In this document: positions 45,271 to 56,359 of the stretch, in pieces
Numbering within the stretch: the first letter of the stretch is position 1
Layout: every line of letters starts with the position of its first letter
Origin: Chrysoporthe austroafricana
Taxonomy: Eukaryota; Ascomycota; Sordariomycetes; Diaporthales; Cryphonectriaceae
Length of the DNA stretch: 64,000 nucleotides
Assembly (NCBI GenBank): GCA_001051155.2
Contig: JYIP02000001.1
Coordinates: forward strand, 186,001 to 250,000
Reading direction: 5' to 3'
Translations under genes and position numbers: made by a program
The notes under the pieces: model-generated
Told to the model about the DNA's origin: nothing
The model's input: only the letters and a program-made list of their open reading frames with translations
Database searches by the model: none

Positions 45271-46730
45271 TTCCGTCACCTCGCAGATCCGACTTCGTGG
45301 GGGACATGCACTGCCACGGGCGAGGTTGGCTATTTGGCGTACCATTGAGGGCTATACTGGTGTGCCTGAGTGAGGCGGACAGGGTCGACTTTGTTGCCAG
45401 CTGCGTGGCGTCACTCCGTGGGCGGTCCGGCCGCGAAGACGCATCTTCTCTTCCGGGCTCTGAGTATGCGCTTCCCAGCTGTCATTCCATCCAGAGAGAC
45501 TGCCGTACACAGACCGGTCATTCCGCACTTTGGCCTCCGGGCGTCACCTCGACCCCTCTCCTCAACGATGCAGGCAGGCCAGGGTGCGGACGAATGATCC
45601 ATGGGCGGCTCCGTATCTTGTCCCCCTCCATTCATCTTCACACCAAATCTGAAGAAGAATCTTGGTATTCCTGGAGGACATGAGAGGCATCAATGAGAAG
45701 GATGTCGACATATACCCGATGTCGAAAACACAGTATAGCCTCCGGTCTAGTGCGTCGTGTTGTGGGGTCTCCCGGCCCTGAGGAGAGCCACCAACCTAAT
45801 CGTTTCGCGGGATGGCCCTCAACCTAGGGGTGGAATAGAACAAGACAGGCAGGCAGGCATGCTACCACGTCCCCGAGCATGGGGACTTCAACACACTGCA
45901 TCATCGCGGAAGGGAGCAGCAGAAGGAGCGTTGCCAGCAGACGATAAGTGGTTGAACGAGCTGGGCTGCTGGGCTGACAGGGCGTATGTGTGAGTACTAT
46001 GACGAGGTGCGGGCTGGCCGTACGTCATCTCCAGGAGGAGGCCTGCATGGGTGGCTTGTGCTTCCCAGCTGGGGTACCGGTACGGAGTGAAAATTCCATG
46101 CAAATTTAGAAGCACATGGCACTACTGGGTACCACAGCACGGCTCACAGTACTGCGTACAGGGCCAGCCCCAGACACCCAGACCTCCAAGATTGCAAGAA
46201 GCTCGGACCACGTGGCTACTTACCCAGTACATACTGACATGGTTATTCGTAGGTGTCATAGCACGGACTGGCTGCTCAGTACAGCGGGGGGCTACATAGC
46301 AAATGCCGCCTGGGCTGGGCTGGGCTGGGCCAGGATTCCGACCTGTTTATCTTTCCAACTCTCTGCCATCCAAGACGGTCACGATGCTTGCAGGTCTCAC
46401 GCAGCCAAAAGGGGGGAGGGGAGGGGAGGGAAAAAAAAAAAAAGTTGCTAAAAAAGGGGGGGATGTGCACTTTGATAATGGAGATTTGTCCATGTTTGAA
46501 CCCTACTGGGTAGCCTGGTGCAGATAGGCTGGGTACCCCGCTTCTAGAGCCTACATGCTATGTACTGTACCTAGTAGTGCTATGGTACTATACTATTATA
46601 GTACCCAGTAGTGTGAAGAGGCAGGTGGGGGCAGTGAAGTACAGTACTTTGGCGAGAAACCAGGCGGTCACATTGGCACCTCGTGCAGGGCAGGACAAAA
46701 TCCTTTCCCCGCCGACAAGACCCGCGTACT

Positions 46731-46765
46731 ACCTTACCTTACCTTACCTTACCTTACCTTACCTT
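46731..46765. repeat. ACCTT pentanucleotide tandem repeat
   Basis: Seven perfect copies of ACCTT, followed by degenerate copies to about 46780. Confidence 0.9.
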
Positions 46766-47205
46766 GCCTCAACCTTACCTCACACGGTAGGTAGCGACAG
46801 CGACAATAGCGACAGCATCACGCCCAGCAGGCAGGCCGCCCTTGGCTCAGTTGACCTCGCCCAAAAATAAGCCCCCACACGCCATCTGTCTCCACCCCCC
46901 AGCCGGCGGAGATTGGCAGCCTGGCGGCGCTAAGCAGCCCATACCTGACCTTGACGGGAGCCTTGCCGAGGGAGAACGGGCCCTGCTCAGACCTGGGCCT
47001 GCAACGAAATACACTACAGCATAGCACTGCAACTACGCAGCAGACGGGACGAGACGGCTTGCCAGGCACACACGTGCCCCACGGTCGATGATCCCTAAGC
47101 TTCTAGACCCCCCAACGTCATTGTCTCCTCTGTAGCCGGAGGCTGCAGCACCAGCAACAGCACCAGCAGCAGGAGCGGCGGCAGCGGCAGCAGCAACCAC
47201 CACCA

Positions 47206-47295
47206 CCACTGCTACTACTACCACTGCTACTACTACCACTGCTACTACTACCACTGCTACTACTACCACTGCTACTACTACCACTGCTACTACTA
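47206..47295. repeat. 15-bp minisatellite upstream of PP2C gene
   Basis: Six perfect copies of CCACTGCTACTACTA with imperfect flanks (CAC and CAG triplets from about 47130 to 47320). It lies 360-450 nt before the PP2C start codon. In some frames it reads as runs of Val/Ala or Ser/Gly, which explains spurious open frames there. Confidence 0.92.
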
Positions 47296-47653
47296 CCACT
47301 GCCACCACCACCACCAGCACGCGGCAAGAAAACTCTGACCTAACCCCCCCCCCCCCAAATTCCCCAGGCCGGAACTAGGACACAGCACCACCAGACCCAG
47401 CCCAGACCACGACCCGACGAGACCAGACGCCGTACCTCAACAACCTCACTCCAGCTGATCCACACCCTGACGGCCCTATCCACAACCCAAAGTTGACTCA
47501 AATCTCCATTCCACCACCCTCAGAGTCCCCCTTCCCTGTACCCCGCGGTAGCCTTACTGCTGCCGACTTTCTCACCTCCCCGTCCTCCCTCCTCCTCCTC
47601 CACCCTGCCCTGCCATCCCCGTCCCCATCCCCCATCCTCACCTCTGAGCCGCC

Positions 47654-49825
47654 ATGGGTCAGACACTCTCCGAACCCGTTGTCGAGAAGGTCAGTTCCAT
47701 CCCGTTCCCGTCCCCGCCTCCCCATCGTCCTGCCCGTCCCCGGCACTGCCCTGCGAGACCGGTCGGCAGCGTCGAAGCGGACTGTTCCTCTGCGGCCGGC
47801 CACCCATCCAGCCACCTACCTTCGCTGTCATGCCACCGCGCTGGTGACGACAACCTCACTTGCGTCCCCGGCGCGCCCTCGTCTCCGCACTCGGAGCCGC
47901 ATCCTGCCTACCTACCTATCGCGCGGGCACGAGCACCGCCCTGCCCTGCCCTGCCCTGTCCTGTCCTGCCCTGCCCGCTCGTCCAGACGACCCCCCGCCG
48001 CCGCCGCCGCGCAGCCCGATGCCTGGAAGTTGCTGACCCGAGACTCGTCTCCCTCCCCTCTAGACATCCGAGAATGGAGCTGATACCCGACTGTTCTACG
48101 GCGTCTCGGCCATGCAGGGGTGGCGCATCAGCATGGAGGACGCCCACACCGCCGTCCTAGACCTCCTCGCCGGCAGCCCCGACGCCAAGGACCACTCCTC
48201 CAAGCTCTCCTTCTTCGGCGTCTTCGACGGCCACGGCGGCGACAAGGTGGCACTGTTCACCGGCGACAACATCCACAACATCATCGCGAGACAGGATACC
48301 TTCAAGACGGGCAACTACGAGCAGGCGCTCAAGGACGGCTTCCTCGCGACCGACCGCGCAATACTCAACGGTACCTTTTGACTCCGCCGTTCTCGCGACA
48401 GGAGGGGCACGTGGCTGACAAATGCGTACCGTCCAGATCCCAAGTACGAGGAGGAGGTCTCTGGCTGCACCGCCTGCGTCGGTCTCATCACCGACGATAA
48501 GATCTATGTTGTCAGTGTGCCCGGCCGACGACTCTGCTAGACTCCCTCGAGCTGACACCAGACGTCTCAACAGGCCAACGCCGGCGACTCCAGGAGTGTC
48601 TTGGGTGTGAAGGGCCGCGCTAAGCCCCTGTCCTTCGACCACAAGCCCCAGAATGAAGGTCTGCGCTCCTCCGCCCCGCCCTGCTCCTGTGCCCGTCAAC
48701 ACCACCCGCTGACACGTGCCCCCCCACCCCCCCAACAGGTGAGAAGGCAAGAATCACCGCTGCAGGCGGCTTTGTCGACTTCGGGCGGGTGAACGGCAAC
48801 CTCGCCCTCTCTCGCGCCATCGGCGATTTTGAGTTCAAGAAGAGTGCAGACCTGGCCCCCGAGCAGCAGATCGTCACTGCCTACCCCGACGTCGTAGTAC
48901 ACGATCTTGCTGAGGATGACGAGTTCCTCGTAATTGCTTGTGACGGTGAGCCTGGGCCCTGTCTCGTGACCTGCGCCGTCCGTGTCCGCTGACAGCCATG
49001 CATGTTGCTAGGTATCTGGGATTGCCAGTCCTCTCAGTCTGTCATCGAGTTTGTCCGTCGCGGTATTGCGGCCAAGCAGGACCTGGACAAGATTTGCGAG
49101 AACATGATGGACAACTGTCTGGCGTCGAACTCGGAGACGGGCGGCGTTGGCTGCGACAACATGACTATGGTCATTATTGGGTTCCTGCGGGGTCGGACGA
49201 AGGACGAGTGGTATGAGGAGATTGCCAGGCGGGTTGCCAACGGTGATGGTCCCTGTGCCCCACCCGAATATGGTACGCAACCCGAGTGATGATGATGATG
49301 GCCATCATCACCGTCATCATCATCACCATCATCATCAAATTGATGTCCCGTCGTGATTATTGGCGCTCGCAACCTACCGTCGGCCCGTCTTTCTATGGAT
49401 ACCCATACTGATTCAAATGGTATTTGATAGCTGAGTTCCGAGGTCCTGGTGTCCATCACAATTTTGATGATAATAGCAGCGGTTATGACAATGAGAGCGA
49501 CTCCAAGGCCAAAAACTTCGGCCTCGGCGGCTACAAGGGCCGTATTATCTTCCTCGGTGACGGCACCGAGGTCCTGACCGACTCTGACGATACCGAGATG
49601 TTTGACAACTCTGAGGAGGACAAGGACCTGGCCAGCCAGGTCTCCAAGGGGTCTTCGTCGGGCACCTCGGAAGACGAATCCCACCCCGGGGTCATCGGCA
49701 GCCCTGTCACCCCTGAGAAGCTCGATCCCAGCATGGATCTCGACCGGAAGACGCTTGCCTCCAAAGCTGCCGAGGCCACGAAGTCCGGGGAAGGGTCCAA
49801 GACGGAGGCGAAGAAGGAGGCTTAG
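47654..49825 (+). CDS. PTC2: PP2C-type protein phosphatase (PTC2/PTC3 group)
   Basis: Mg/Mn-dependent Ser/Thr phosphatase that in yeast dampens stress MAPK and checkpoint signalling. Seven exons (47654-47689, 48064-48370, 48437-48510, 48574-48658, 48739-48945, 49012-49272, 49431-49825) join in phase into 454 residues. The start [12 protein letters not shown] is conserved and has Gly at position 2, a possible myristoylation site. Metal-site motifs are present: [19 protein letters not shown], the Asp in CDGIWDCQS and [11 protein letters not shown]. The last exon is an acidic Ser/Thr-rich tail with a [15 protein letters not shown] block. The first exon is only 36 nt and the first intron 374 nt, long for this genome and containing CCTGC repeats. 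The last intron (158 nt) holds a GAT/ATC hairpin. Confidence 0.95.
49287..49338. repeat. GAT/ATC inverted triplet repeat in PP2C intron
   Basis: A run of GAT triplets is followed by CAT/ATC triplets around the palindrome ATGATGGCCATCAT, so the intron transcript could fold into a hairpin near its 5' splice site. Confidence 0.7.
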
Positions 49826-50895
49826 TGGCGCGATTCTCCGACGGAGTTCTTGGATGGCGCAGCACCGGAGATGTCTGACACGGACGTCTGCGTGGTTGTG
49901 GAAAAAGAACAGACAACCAGCCCTGCAATGACCAGCGACGACATGCCACATCAAGCTGGCTATATCTCCAACTTCCTCTCGGTCTCGGAATTTCTATGAC
50001 TTTGGAGTGGTATTGAGAGCAGGTGGGAACGGCTAGAAAGAGTCTTGCATTTTCTGTATGCGAGGAGTCCTGTACTGTGTATTGTTGAGACCTGCTTGCC
50101 GAAGCCCTGCCACAGGCTCCGGCTTGGGAGGAACCGCGCGCGATGGTTCGAAGGGGGCATCTTTCTGATCAGTCAACCAATTGGACAGTGGCGAGGAGGA
50201 TCCTACCTGGTTCACTGCTCGGTCGAACGAATTTTGCATGGGCTATCAGGAGTCTGTGCAAAAGGGACGAAGGGCTGTGGGATGAGGTTACTTGTCATTA
50301 TGATTCTCGGAAACAACGGACAGCACATATATCCCTTGCCACTCGTCAACCCCTCTGCCATTCTGCAGAGAGTTGAATAAAGAGCAGATGAAAGACTATG
50401 GGGCCTGCGACGATACCGTGATCTCGGTGGGTTTGACCGGTGCGGACATTCAGGTGGCAGGCTTCCTCCTACGTATGTCAATCTGAACCTTGGGCTTCTA
50501 GCAGGAAGCATTTGTACCGCTGGGTGTGAGTCGTAAGGCTAAAGAATCAACCTCCTAACTCCAGCCTGCCCTTGTCTCAATTGCACAAACGCTATCCTTA
50601 AAGCAAACAACCGAAATCTCCGGCCAACGACATACTGCGGAATTTGCGAACAGTCCTCTGGCAACGCGATGACGAATCTCCTTGGACTATCTATCGTGTT
50701 GCCTTCCAAGGATCTCTCTGCCTGCATGGTCATGTCGCCAAGGAGCGGCCGCTCATCTCAATCATCTCATCTTATTAGAAAGGTATCCAAGCAATCCATA
50801 CGGCCGGCCACCCCAACCACCTCCCCCCGTGGGCCCCGAATAAAAAAAAAAAAGAACCATCCTTGAACCGCGTGGGCTGTATGATAAGAGACAGC
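49826..50895. other. Intergenic region between convergent genes
   Basis: Contains the 3' regions of the PP2C and Axl2-like genes. AATAAA at 50376-50381 could serve the plus-strand gene, though it lies 550 nt after its stop. No gene seen. Confidence 0.45.
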
Positions 50896-53800
50896 TCAGA
50901 CGAATGCCCTCACCTCACTCGAAGCCTCGCTCTTCCCCGACTGTCCCGACCGTTCACTACCCGATGTCCCTTGCTGGCCTCCTTCGATAAGGGCCGGCCT
51001 CGAAGCCTGCCCTCCGTCACCGCTTTGCACCTGCCAGCCGCTCCCAGGCCTGATCACCGGGCTCTCATCCACCTCCTCATACGTGATCCAATTCGGACCC
51101 AGACTCCCTGGCCCCGTCGCTCCGGGGCTCCTGACGCTATGTCCAGACCGGCTCCCCATCAAAGATCCCTCCCGCTCGTGCCTAGAGCCCAGGCTCCGGG
51201 CCGACTTGCTCCCCACCGGGGACAGGCGCAGCTCGGAGCTGCCCATCTGGCTCGTCACCCACGACCCCTCGCGCTCCCCATCCCGCGACGGGTGGAACGG
51301 CGAGCTGCTCACGATATCCTCGTAGGTAGAGATACCCAGGCCGTGGATGAACGGCGATGAGGCGACGGGCGTGGGTGGTGCGCGCAGAGGCCTGGGCAGA
51401 GGCATGTCGGTGTCGGCAGTCGCCTCGCCGGGCCCGCTCGGGCCTCTCCCGGCAGCAGCTGCAGAACCACCGACGGGACGTCGATGGATGGGCGGGTTGT
51501 GGGCCCGCTGGGCGAGGCGCCTCGCGGACTCTCGACTTCCCCCGCTCGAGTTACTCGCGCTGCCGCTCATCCGACCACTTCGCCGGCGGTGCCTGTCGCT
51601 GTCCAGCGCAACAGGCTCCGGAACCGAGGGTATCGGCACCGGGATGACCGGCGACCCGGGGCCCGGCTGCGGCCAGAGCCTTGGACTCAAGTATGCGCCG
51701 ATGCCGCGGCGGCCACTACCACCCTTGCTGCCACCCTGATTATTGCTAAACCCACTTGGACTCCGAGACTCCCGCCTGCTGTCCCCATCGTCATCGACAC
51801 TCTCCAACACTCCCCGGTGGGCCCTCTTCGTGCGCCGCAGGTGCAGGCTCGGCTTCTTGCCCAGCCTGGCGAGCGTCCTTCGCGTCGGGGACTTCACGGC
51901 GATGGACGCAAGGCTCATGGCGCCCTTAGCCTGGGCGGAGGTTTTGGCTGCGAGCTTGCGTGTGTGGCCGCGCATGCTGTCGATGGAGGAGAGGCTAGCG
52001 AAGGACTTTTGGGAATGCGCCGGGCGCAGCGCGGGGTGTCCCCGGAGCTGGAAGTCGGAGGCTGCTCGCGGCTTCTGCGTCGAGGCCGGGAGGAGCGGTG
52101 GACCTGCGCCGGCACTGCTCGTCCCGGGACCGTAGAGCGGGGAGACGGGCGAGATCGGGTGAGAGTTGAAAGGGTCCCGCTCGTCAAGCGGCGAGACGGC
52201 CTGGTCGGCTGCGAGTGGTGTTGTATCGTCTTCCAGATGGAGCCTGCTGTCCGAGGTCTCGGGCGTGGGAAGAACTACTACGCTCTTACCCTTGGCCTGA
52301 CGACCACGGAAGCGGTCTCCCTTGTGGGTCCGATCCAGTGCGTGCTGTAGGCTGCTATCTCCGGGGGAGAGGGTGGGCACCTCAACTTCGAGATTGTTGC
52401 GGAAGGAGCCTTGGCTGCTGTGGCTGAGGCTGATGACGGGCGGACCGGCAAACTCGAGGTCGAGATCGTGGTGCGAGCCCTCGTCGTCCGAGAGGAAGCT
52501 CTCGGATGCCCTGGCGTTGCCGAGGCCGCGCCGTAGGCGCGCGACGCGAAAGCTGCGCAGCGAGTCATACCAGCCCTTTAGCTTGCTTGCCGGTGTCGTG
52601 TTCTCGCTTGCGGGCTCTTCGCTGTAGATCTCTGCTAGTGATGGCACGGGCGGGACGGGGGAAGACGTCAGTTCCGTGCGGAGGTTGCTCGCCTTTCTGG
52701 GCTTCGACTTGTCCTTCTCGCTGGTAGAGACCGTGTTCTGAGGGTCCGGTGATCCGACTTCCACCCCAGGCGTGTAGATCAGGCTCTCCGGGAGCGGTGC
52801 AGAAATATAAGCGCTGTCGATGGTACTCCTCGACTGACGCTTGTTCTTCCTGTGGCAGAAGCAGAAGCAGATGCACGCGACGAGCGCAAAGGCGGCGACG
52901 GCAGAGATCACGATGGCCACGATGGTCCAGTTCGGGGATCGCGTGACAGATGAGTTCGCGGTGTCGCCCTTGGATGTCGAGGTCGAGGCAGCTGCTGACC
53001 GGGAGGTTGTGCTTGGAGCAGTGGCTGACGACGGGGCGGAATTAGATGCGGACTCGATCTCGATAATCAGTTTCTGGGACTGATCGGCTCCGGCCCTCTT
53101 GTGCTTTGTATTGCCCTTTGGTTGTGCAGTGAAGGTGACGTCGATCACCGACTCCGGGGCTGACCCCGGGACGTCGCCTGACAAGATGAGAGTAAATGCA
53201 TCCCACGATAGCCATGATGCCGCCGGTTGTATTGCGGCCGTAACGTCAACCTCGGTGGGATCCGCGAGATATTTAGTCAGATCGAAGGACAGACGCCCTC
53301 CAGGTTTGATGTTCAAAGACGGAAATGTGCTCTGAAACAGGCTGCTCTCGTTTGTAACCTGCACATTGAACGTAATGTTCAGAACGTCCGCATATGCGTC
53401 TTCCACTGTCACCATGAACGCCGTCGTTTGTGCGTCGTCTGGCGGCGTGCCGCTGATATCCCACGACGCCTGGTCGAGGGTTAGCCATAAAGGTAGACTG
53501 TCAGTCGTGACGTTGACTTGGCTCGTTCCTGCTGCCTGTCCATCGACCTGAATGCTTCGCGCAAGCCCGTCATATGACAAGGGCTTTCCGACTGTCGCGT
53601 TGAGCGTGACATCCGGCTCGCTTGTCGTGAGAGTATGACTCCCTACCACTATCGAGAAGTTGACGCACGCAGCGGAGAACCCTGTGACGTCGGATGCGAT
53701 GAGCTTCATGGAGAACGTCTGCGGCGGCTCGACGAGAGAGCTGAAAGGAGGCGTGGTCCCGGCGAAGGTAAGGGTGCCCGGGTCAAAGGATATCCATGCC

Positions 53801-54354
53801 GGCAAAGGGCTGTTGTCTAGCATGACTGTATAGTAGTTGAGCACCGAAGTCTCGGCATCAGAGAACGTGTCGTTTGCGAATGTAAACCTGAAGCCTTCGT
53901 CTGGGGACGAGAGGACCGAGGAGGGCTCCGAGTACTTTCCGAAGCCCTGGATCTGGTCGGATACGGGTATCTGGACCGTAGGCCCCGGATTCCGAGATAC
54001 CACCAGTGTCGCATCGTCAGCGGCCGATCCGGTCGAGTCTGTCGCCACCAGTGCGATATTGACACCCACCACCGTCCCCGGACCGATATCGCCATCTTGC
54101 GGCGTCCCGTAGAGTCTATGGCCGTCGCTGTCGAGAGAGAGCCAGGAGGGAGGATCGGTAAGCGAGTATGACAGGCCGGAGCCGGAGGAGGAGGTGAAAG
54201 TCGAGGAGGAGAACTCGAAGGAGAAGGGCTCCCCGACCCGGGCCACAGGAGGGACCTGGGAGTTGATCGGGAAGGAGAGCGTGGGCGCGCCGTACACGAC
54301 CGCCGCTCTGAGCAAGGCGGAGAGGAGGAGTGAGGACCTCCCAGCAGCCAACAT
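50896..54354 (-). CDS. AXL2: Axl2/Bud10-like cadherin-fold surface protein
   Basis: Intronless, 1152 residues. The start MLAAGRSSLLLSALLRAAVV gives a signal peptide; the longer open frame upstream lacks conserved features. The extracellular part (residues about 25-440) holds repeated dystroglycan/cadherin-like units marked by LPAWISFDPGTLTFAGTTPP, LPLWLTLDQASWDISGTPPD and SWLSWDAFTLILSGDVP. A Ser/Thr-rich stalk follows, then one transmembrane helix at about residue 475 (WTIVAIVISAVAAFALVACI) and a cytoplasmic tail of about 650 residues rich in Ser, Pro and Arg. Yeast Axl2 marks axial bud sites and in filamentous fungi the homologues act in septation or conidiation. The length and order fit; cytoplasmic low complexity makes orthology less sure. 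Confidence 0.85.
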   Translation of the reverse strand: MLAAGRSSLLLSALLRAAVVYGAPTLSFPINSQVPPVARVGEPFSFEFSSSTFTSSSGSGLSYSLTDPPSWLSLDSDGHRLYGTPQDGDIGPGTVVGVNIALVATDSTGSAADDATLVVSRNPGPTVQIPVSDQIQGFGKYSEPSSVLSSPDEGFRFTFANDTFSDAETSVLNYYTVMLDNSPLPAWISFDPGTLTFAGTTPPFSSLVEPPQTFSMKLIASDVTGFSAACVNFSIVVGSHTLTTSEPDVTLNATVGKPLSYDGLARSIQVDGQAAGTSQVNVTTDSLPLWLTLDQASWDISGTPPDDAQTTAFMVTVEDAYADVLNITFNVQVTNESSLFQSTFPSLNIKPGGRLSFDLTKYLADPTEVDVTAAIQPAASWLSWDAFTLILSGDVPGSAPESVIDVTFTAQPKGNTKHKRAGADQSQKLIIEIESASNSAPSSATAPSTTSRSAAASTSTSKGDTANSSVTRSPNWTIVAIVISAVAAFALVACICFCFCHRKNKRQSRSTIDSAYISAPLPESLIYTPGVEVGSPDPQNTVSTSEKDKSKPRKASNLRTELTSSPVPPVPSLAEIYSEEPASENTTPASKLKGWYDSLRSFRVARLRRGLGNARASESFLSDDEGSHHDLDLEFAGPPVISLSHSSQGSFRNNLEVEVPTLSPGDSSLQHALDRTHKGDRFRGRQAKGKSVVVLPTPETSDSRLHLEDDTTPLAADQAVSPLDERDPFNSHPISPVSPLYGPGTSSAGAGPPLLPASTQKPRAASDFQLRGHPALRPAHSQKSFASLSSIDSMRGHTRKLAAKTSAQAKGAMSLASIAVKSPTRRTLARLGKKPSLHLRRTKRAHRGVLESVDDDGDSRRESRSPSGFSNNQGGSKGGSGRRGIGAYLSPRLWPQPGPGSPVIPVPIPSVPEPVALDSDRHRRRSGRMSGSASNSSGGSRESARRLAQRAHNPPIHRRPVGGSAAAAGRGPSGPGEATADTDMPLPRPLRAPPTPVASSPFIHGLGISTYEDIVSSSPFHPSRDGEREGSWVTSQMGSSELRLSPVGSKSARSLGSRHEREGSLMGSRSGHSVRSPGATGPGSLGPNWITYEEVDESPVIRPGSGWQVQSGDGGQASRPALIEGGQQGTSGSERSGQSGKSEASSEVRAFV

Positions 54355-55296
54355 GGTCGAGTAGCACAACGCTTGTTGAGTGCCAAGTCCGCGGTTTCGA
54401 CCCAGGCAAGCTGGTTTGCATCCGGACACGAAATGAACGAGGGGGCGGGGGGGAAGGAGACTGAAGAGGAGAAGGACGGCAGAAGCATGACGCCTTGTCA
54501 GGAGACATCACAGGTCGGCTCCAGACGGCAGGTCTGGCCTCCTCCCTTGAGCAGAGCCACTCCTCTGGCGCCGCCTAGCACTGGCCATCGTGAAGACCTC
54601 GGGAGAGCTCCAGCCCCTTGGTCGCATCAGACTAGGAGAAGAGATCTTCATGCAGAGAGGTGTGGTGTATGAGGCTGGAGGTGGATCAACATTCCAGTGG
54701 GCGGTAGGGGAGGAGGATTTGGGGACAGAAGGAGAGAAGGGATGGCATTTCCTGCCCCCTCCGTGGTAAAGTCCTGTACTGATGCTCCCTGTTTATTGCC
54801 TCGGACGACAGCTGCACGAGGCCGTCCCCAGAGCGAGGAAATGAATGTAATCAGTGCCAGCACAGAGCCGGGGGATTGGGGTGAGAGTTCAGGCGGTGCA
54901 GGGCGCGGATGGGGCGCGGGAGGTGAGGTCCTCGAGCGATGACTCGCTGGACGAAGGGAAGGGAAAGACCAGCCGGTGGTTCACGACACAGCAGCGGGAG
55001 TGGGCTCGGCTTAGGCTCGCCGACTCGCCGGCGCTGGCGCTGGCGCTGGGGCTGCCGGGACTGCGGGCGAAGTGAAGCCCCGAAAACTACCTCTCTGAAA
55101 GCATCGTGAGACAACCCACGGAGGAAGCCCGTCGCCAGCCTGTGTCGCGCTCACACGCCGGTTGTCGGCTGACCGAACTCTTGTCCCTTCAAGCCTCTCC
55201 TGCTCCTGTTCCTGCTGCCGCGCTCGCGCTCGCGCTCGCGCTCGCGATACCGCCTCGAGGCCCCAGGAACCGACCGAGCGAGCGAGGCCTGCCACG
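54355..55296. promoter_or_regulatory. Divergent promoter of AXL2-like and methyltransferase genes
   Basis: 942 bp between divergent starts. Contains GGCGCT triplicates near 55028-55048 and a GCTCGC repeat just before the methyltransferase ATG. No gene seen. Confidence 0.45.
55219..55246. repeat. GCTCGC hexanucleotide repeat in leader of EFM6-like gene
   Basis: About four copies of GCTCGC, 50-80 nt upstream of the ATG at 55297, probably in the 5' leader. Confidence 0.8.
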
Positions 55297-56359
55297 ATGG
55301 GGTCTGCGTCGCCTCGTGCCTCGCCGGCAGCGGAGGAGTTCGATCCTCTCGCGTTCGACCAGGACCTGACACCGCTGCCCGAGTACAAGCCCGCTGGCGA
55401 CACCGCGCTGGACTTCGGCGGCCTGCTGCCGGCGCCGCTCAAGGTCCACGAAGACCTCACCTCGGGCTGCGGCGGCCAGACGTGGCCGGCGGGGATGGTG
55501 CTGGCCAGGCACATGCTGCGGTACCACCGCGACGACCTCAAGGATGCTCGCATGTGAGCCTCACTTCTTCGCGGCGTGGGGTAGCACGGCTCACCACTAA
55601 CACCAGGCGGGCAGACTCGAGATAGGCGCCGGCGGAGGGCTGGTCGGCTTGGCGGTTGCAAAGGGATGCGCTGTCGGCCATCCTCTCTACGTCACCGACC
55701 AGCTGGAGATGCTGGGCCTGATGGGGCACAACATCGTCCTGAACGAGGTCGAGGGGCGTGTCAAGGCCTTGGTCCTCAACTGGTGCGTGCTACGTCCTGC
55801 GTCTCCAAAATACAACCCCCCTCCTCCCTGCCCCCGTCGCCCGTCCCCCACGCCCTCTCCCTCCCACCAGAACGTGTGCCACGCCTTATGAGCGAGCAAG
55901 CAGCCGCCCGGGCCTTGTCTACTGGAGGCAGTACCACAGAACCACCGGGTCATCGGCCAGGGGGGCAGGGGCCGAGAGCGAGCGCCGGGTTCTGGCCGGC
56001 GACCATTCTTCTAACGACGTCTCACCGCTAGGGGCGAGGCATTGCCGGCAGAGGTCGCACAGCTCAAGCCCGACATCATCCTGGCGGCGGACTGCGTCTA
56101 CTTCGAGCCCGCCTTTCCGCTGCTCCTGCAGACGCTGAGGGACCTGCTGGCGCTCTGCCCCGCCGCGACCGTCTTCTTCTGTTTCAAGAAAAGAAGACGC
56201 GCAGACATGCAGTTCCTCAAGAGCGCCAAGAAGGCCTTCACCGTCACCGAGCTTCCGGATGATGACAGGCCCGTCTTCAGCAGGGAGGGCTTGTTCCTGT
56301 ATGCCCTCACCAGCAGAGCACGGTCCGACGGCCAGAGCGACGGTGCGAGATCGTTGTGA
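55297..56359 (+). CDS. EFM6: EFM6-like protein-lysine N-methyltransferase
   Basis: Seven-beta-strand SAM-dependent methyltransferase of the METTL21 group; yeast Efm6 methylates translation elongation factor eEF1A. Three exons (55297-55553, 55615-55782, 56032-56359) join in phase into 250 residues. Conserved elements: DPLAFDQDLTPLPEY near the N-terminus, GCGGQTWPAGMVLARHML (QxWPA), SAM motif I LEIGAGGGLVGLAVA at about residues 87-101 and the family DxxY motif in ADCVYFEPAFPLLL at about 161. The second intron (249 nt) is long for this locus, but the acceptor TAG before GGGCGAG restores the W-G-E sequence. Substrate assignment is by family resemblance. Confidence 0.85.

Larger units (their letters stand above)
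44487..47653. other. Long intergenic region with repeats and a coding-like trace
   Basis: No complete gene is supported. Contains a weak minus-strand coding trace (44750-45270, listed separately), a TGGGC repeat at 46311-46330, an ACCTT repeat at 46731-46765 and a 15-bp minisatellite at 47206-47295. The last part is the promoter and leader of the PP2C gene. Confidence 0.5.

Noticed and set aside
47033..47327. Minus-strand frames of Val/Ala or Ser/Gly repeats
   Set aside because: They are translations of the 15-bp minisatellite, not a protein gene.
49034..49954. 306-codon minus-strand frame over the 3' half of the PP2C gene
   Set aside because: It overlaps exons 6 and 7 of a clear phosphatase and its low-complexity sequence (runs of Asp, His and Gly) comes from the triplet repeat and from antisense codons.
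51484..52350. 288-codon plus-strand frame within the Axl2-like gene
   Set aside because: Antisense shadow of a Ser/Pro/Arg-rich tail; no motif and no start context.
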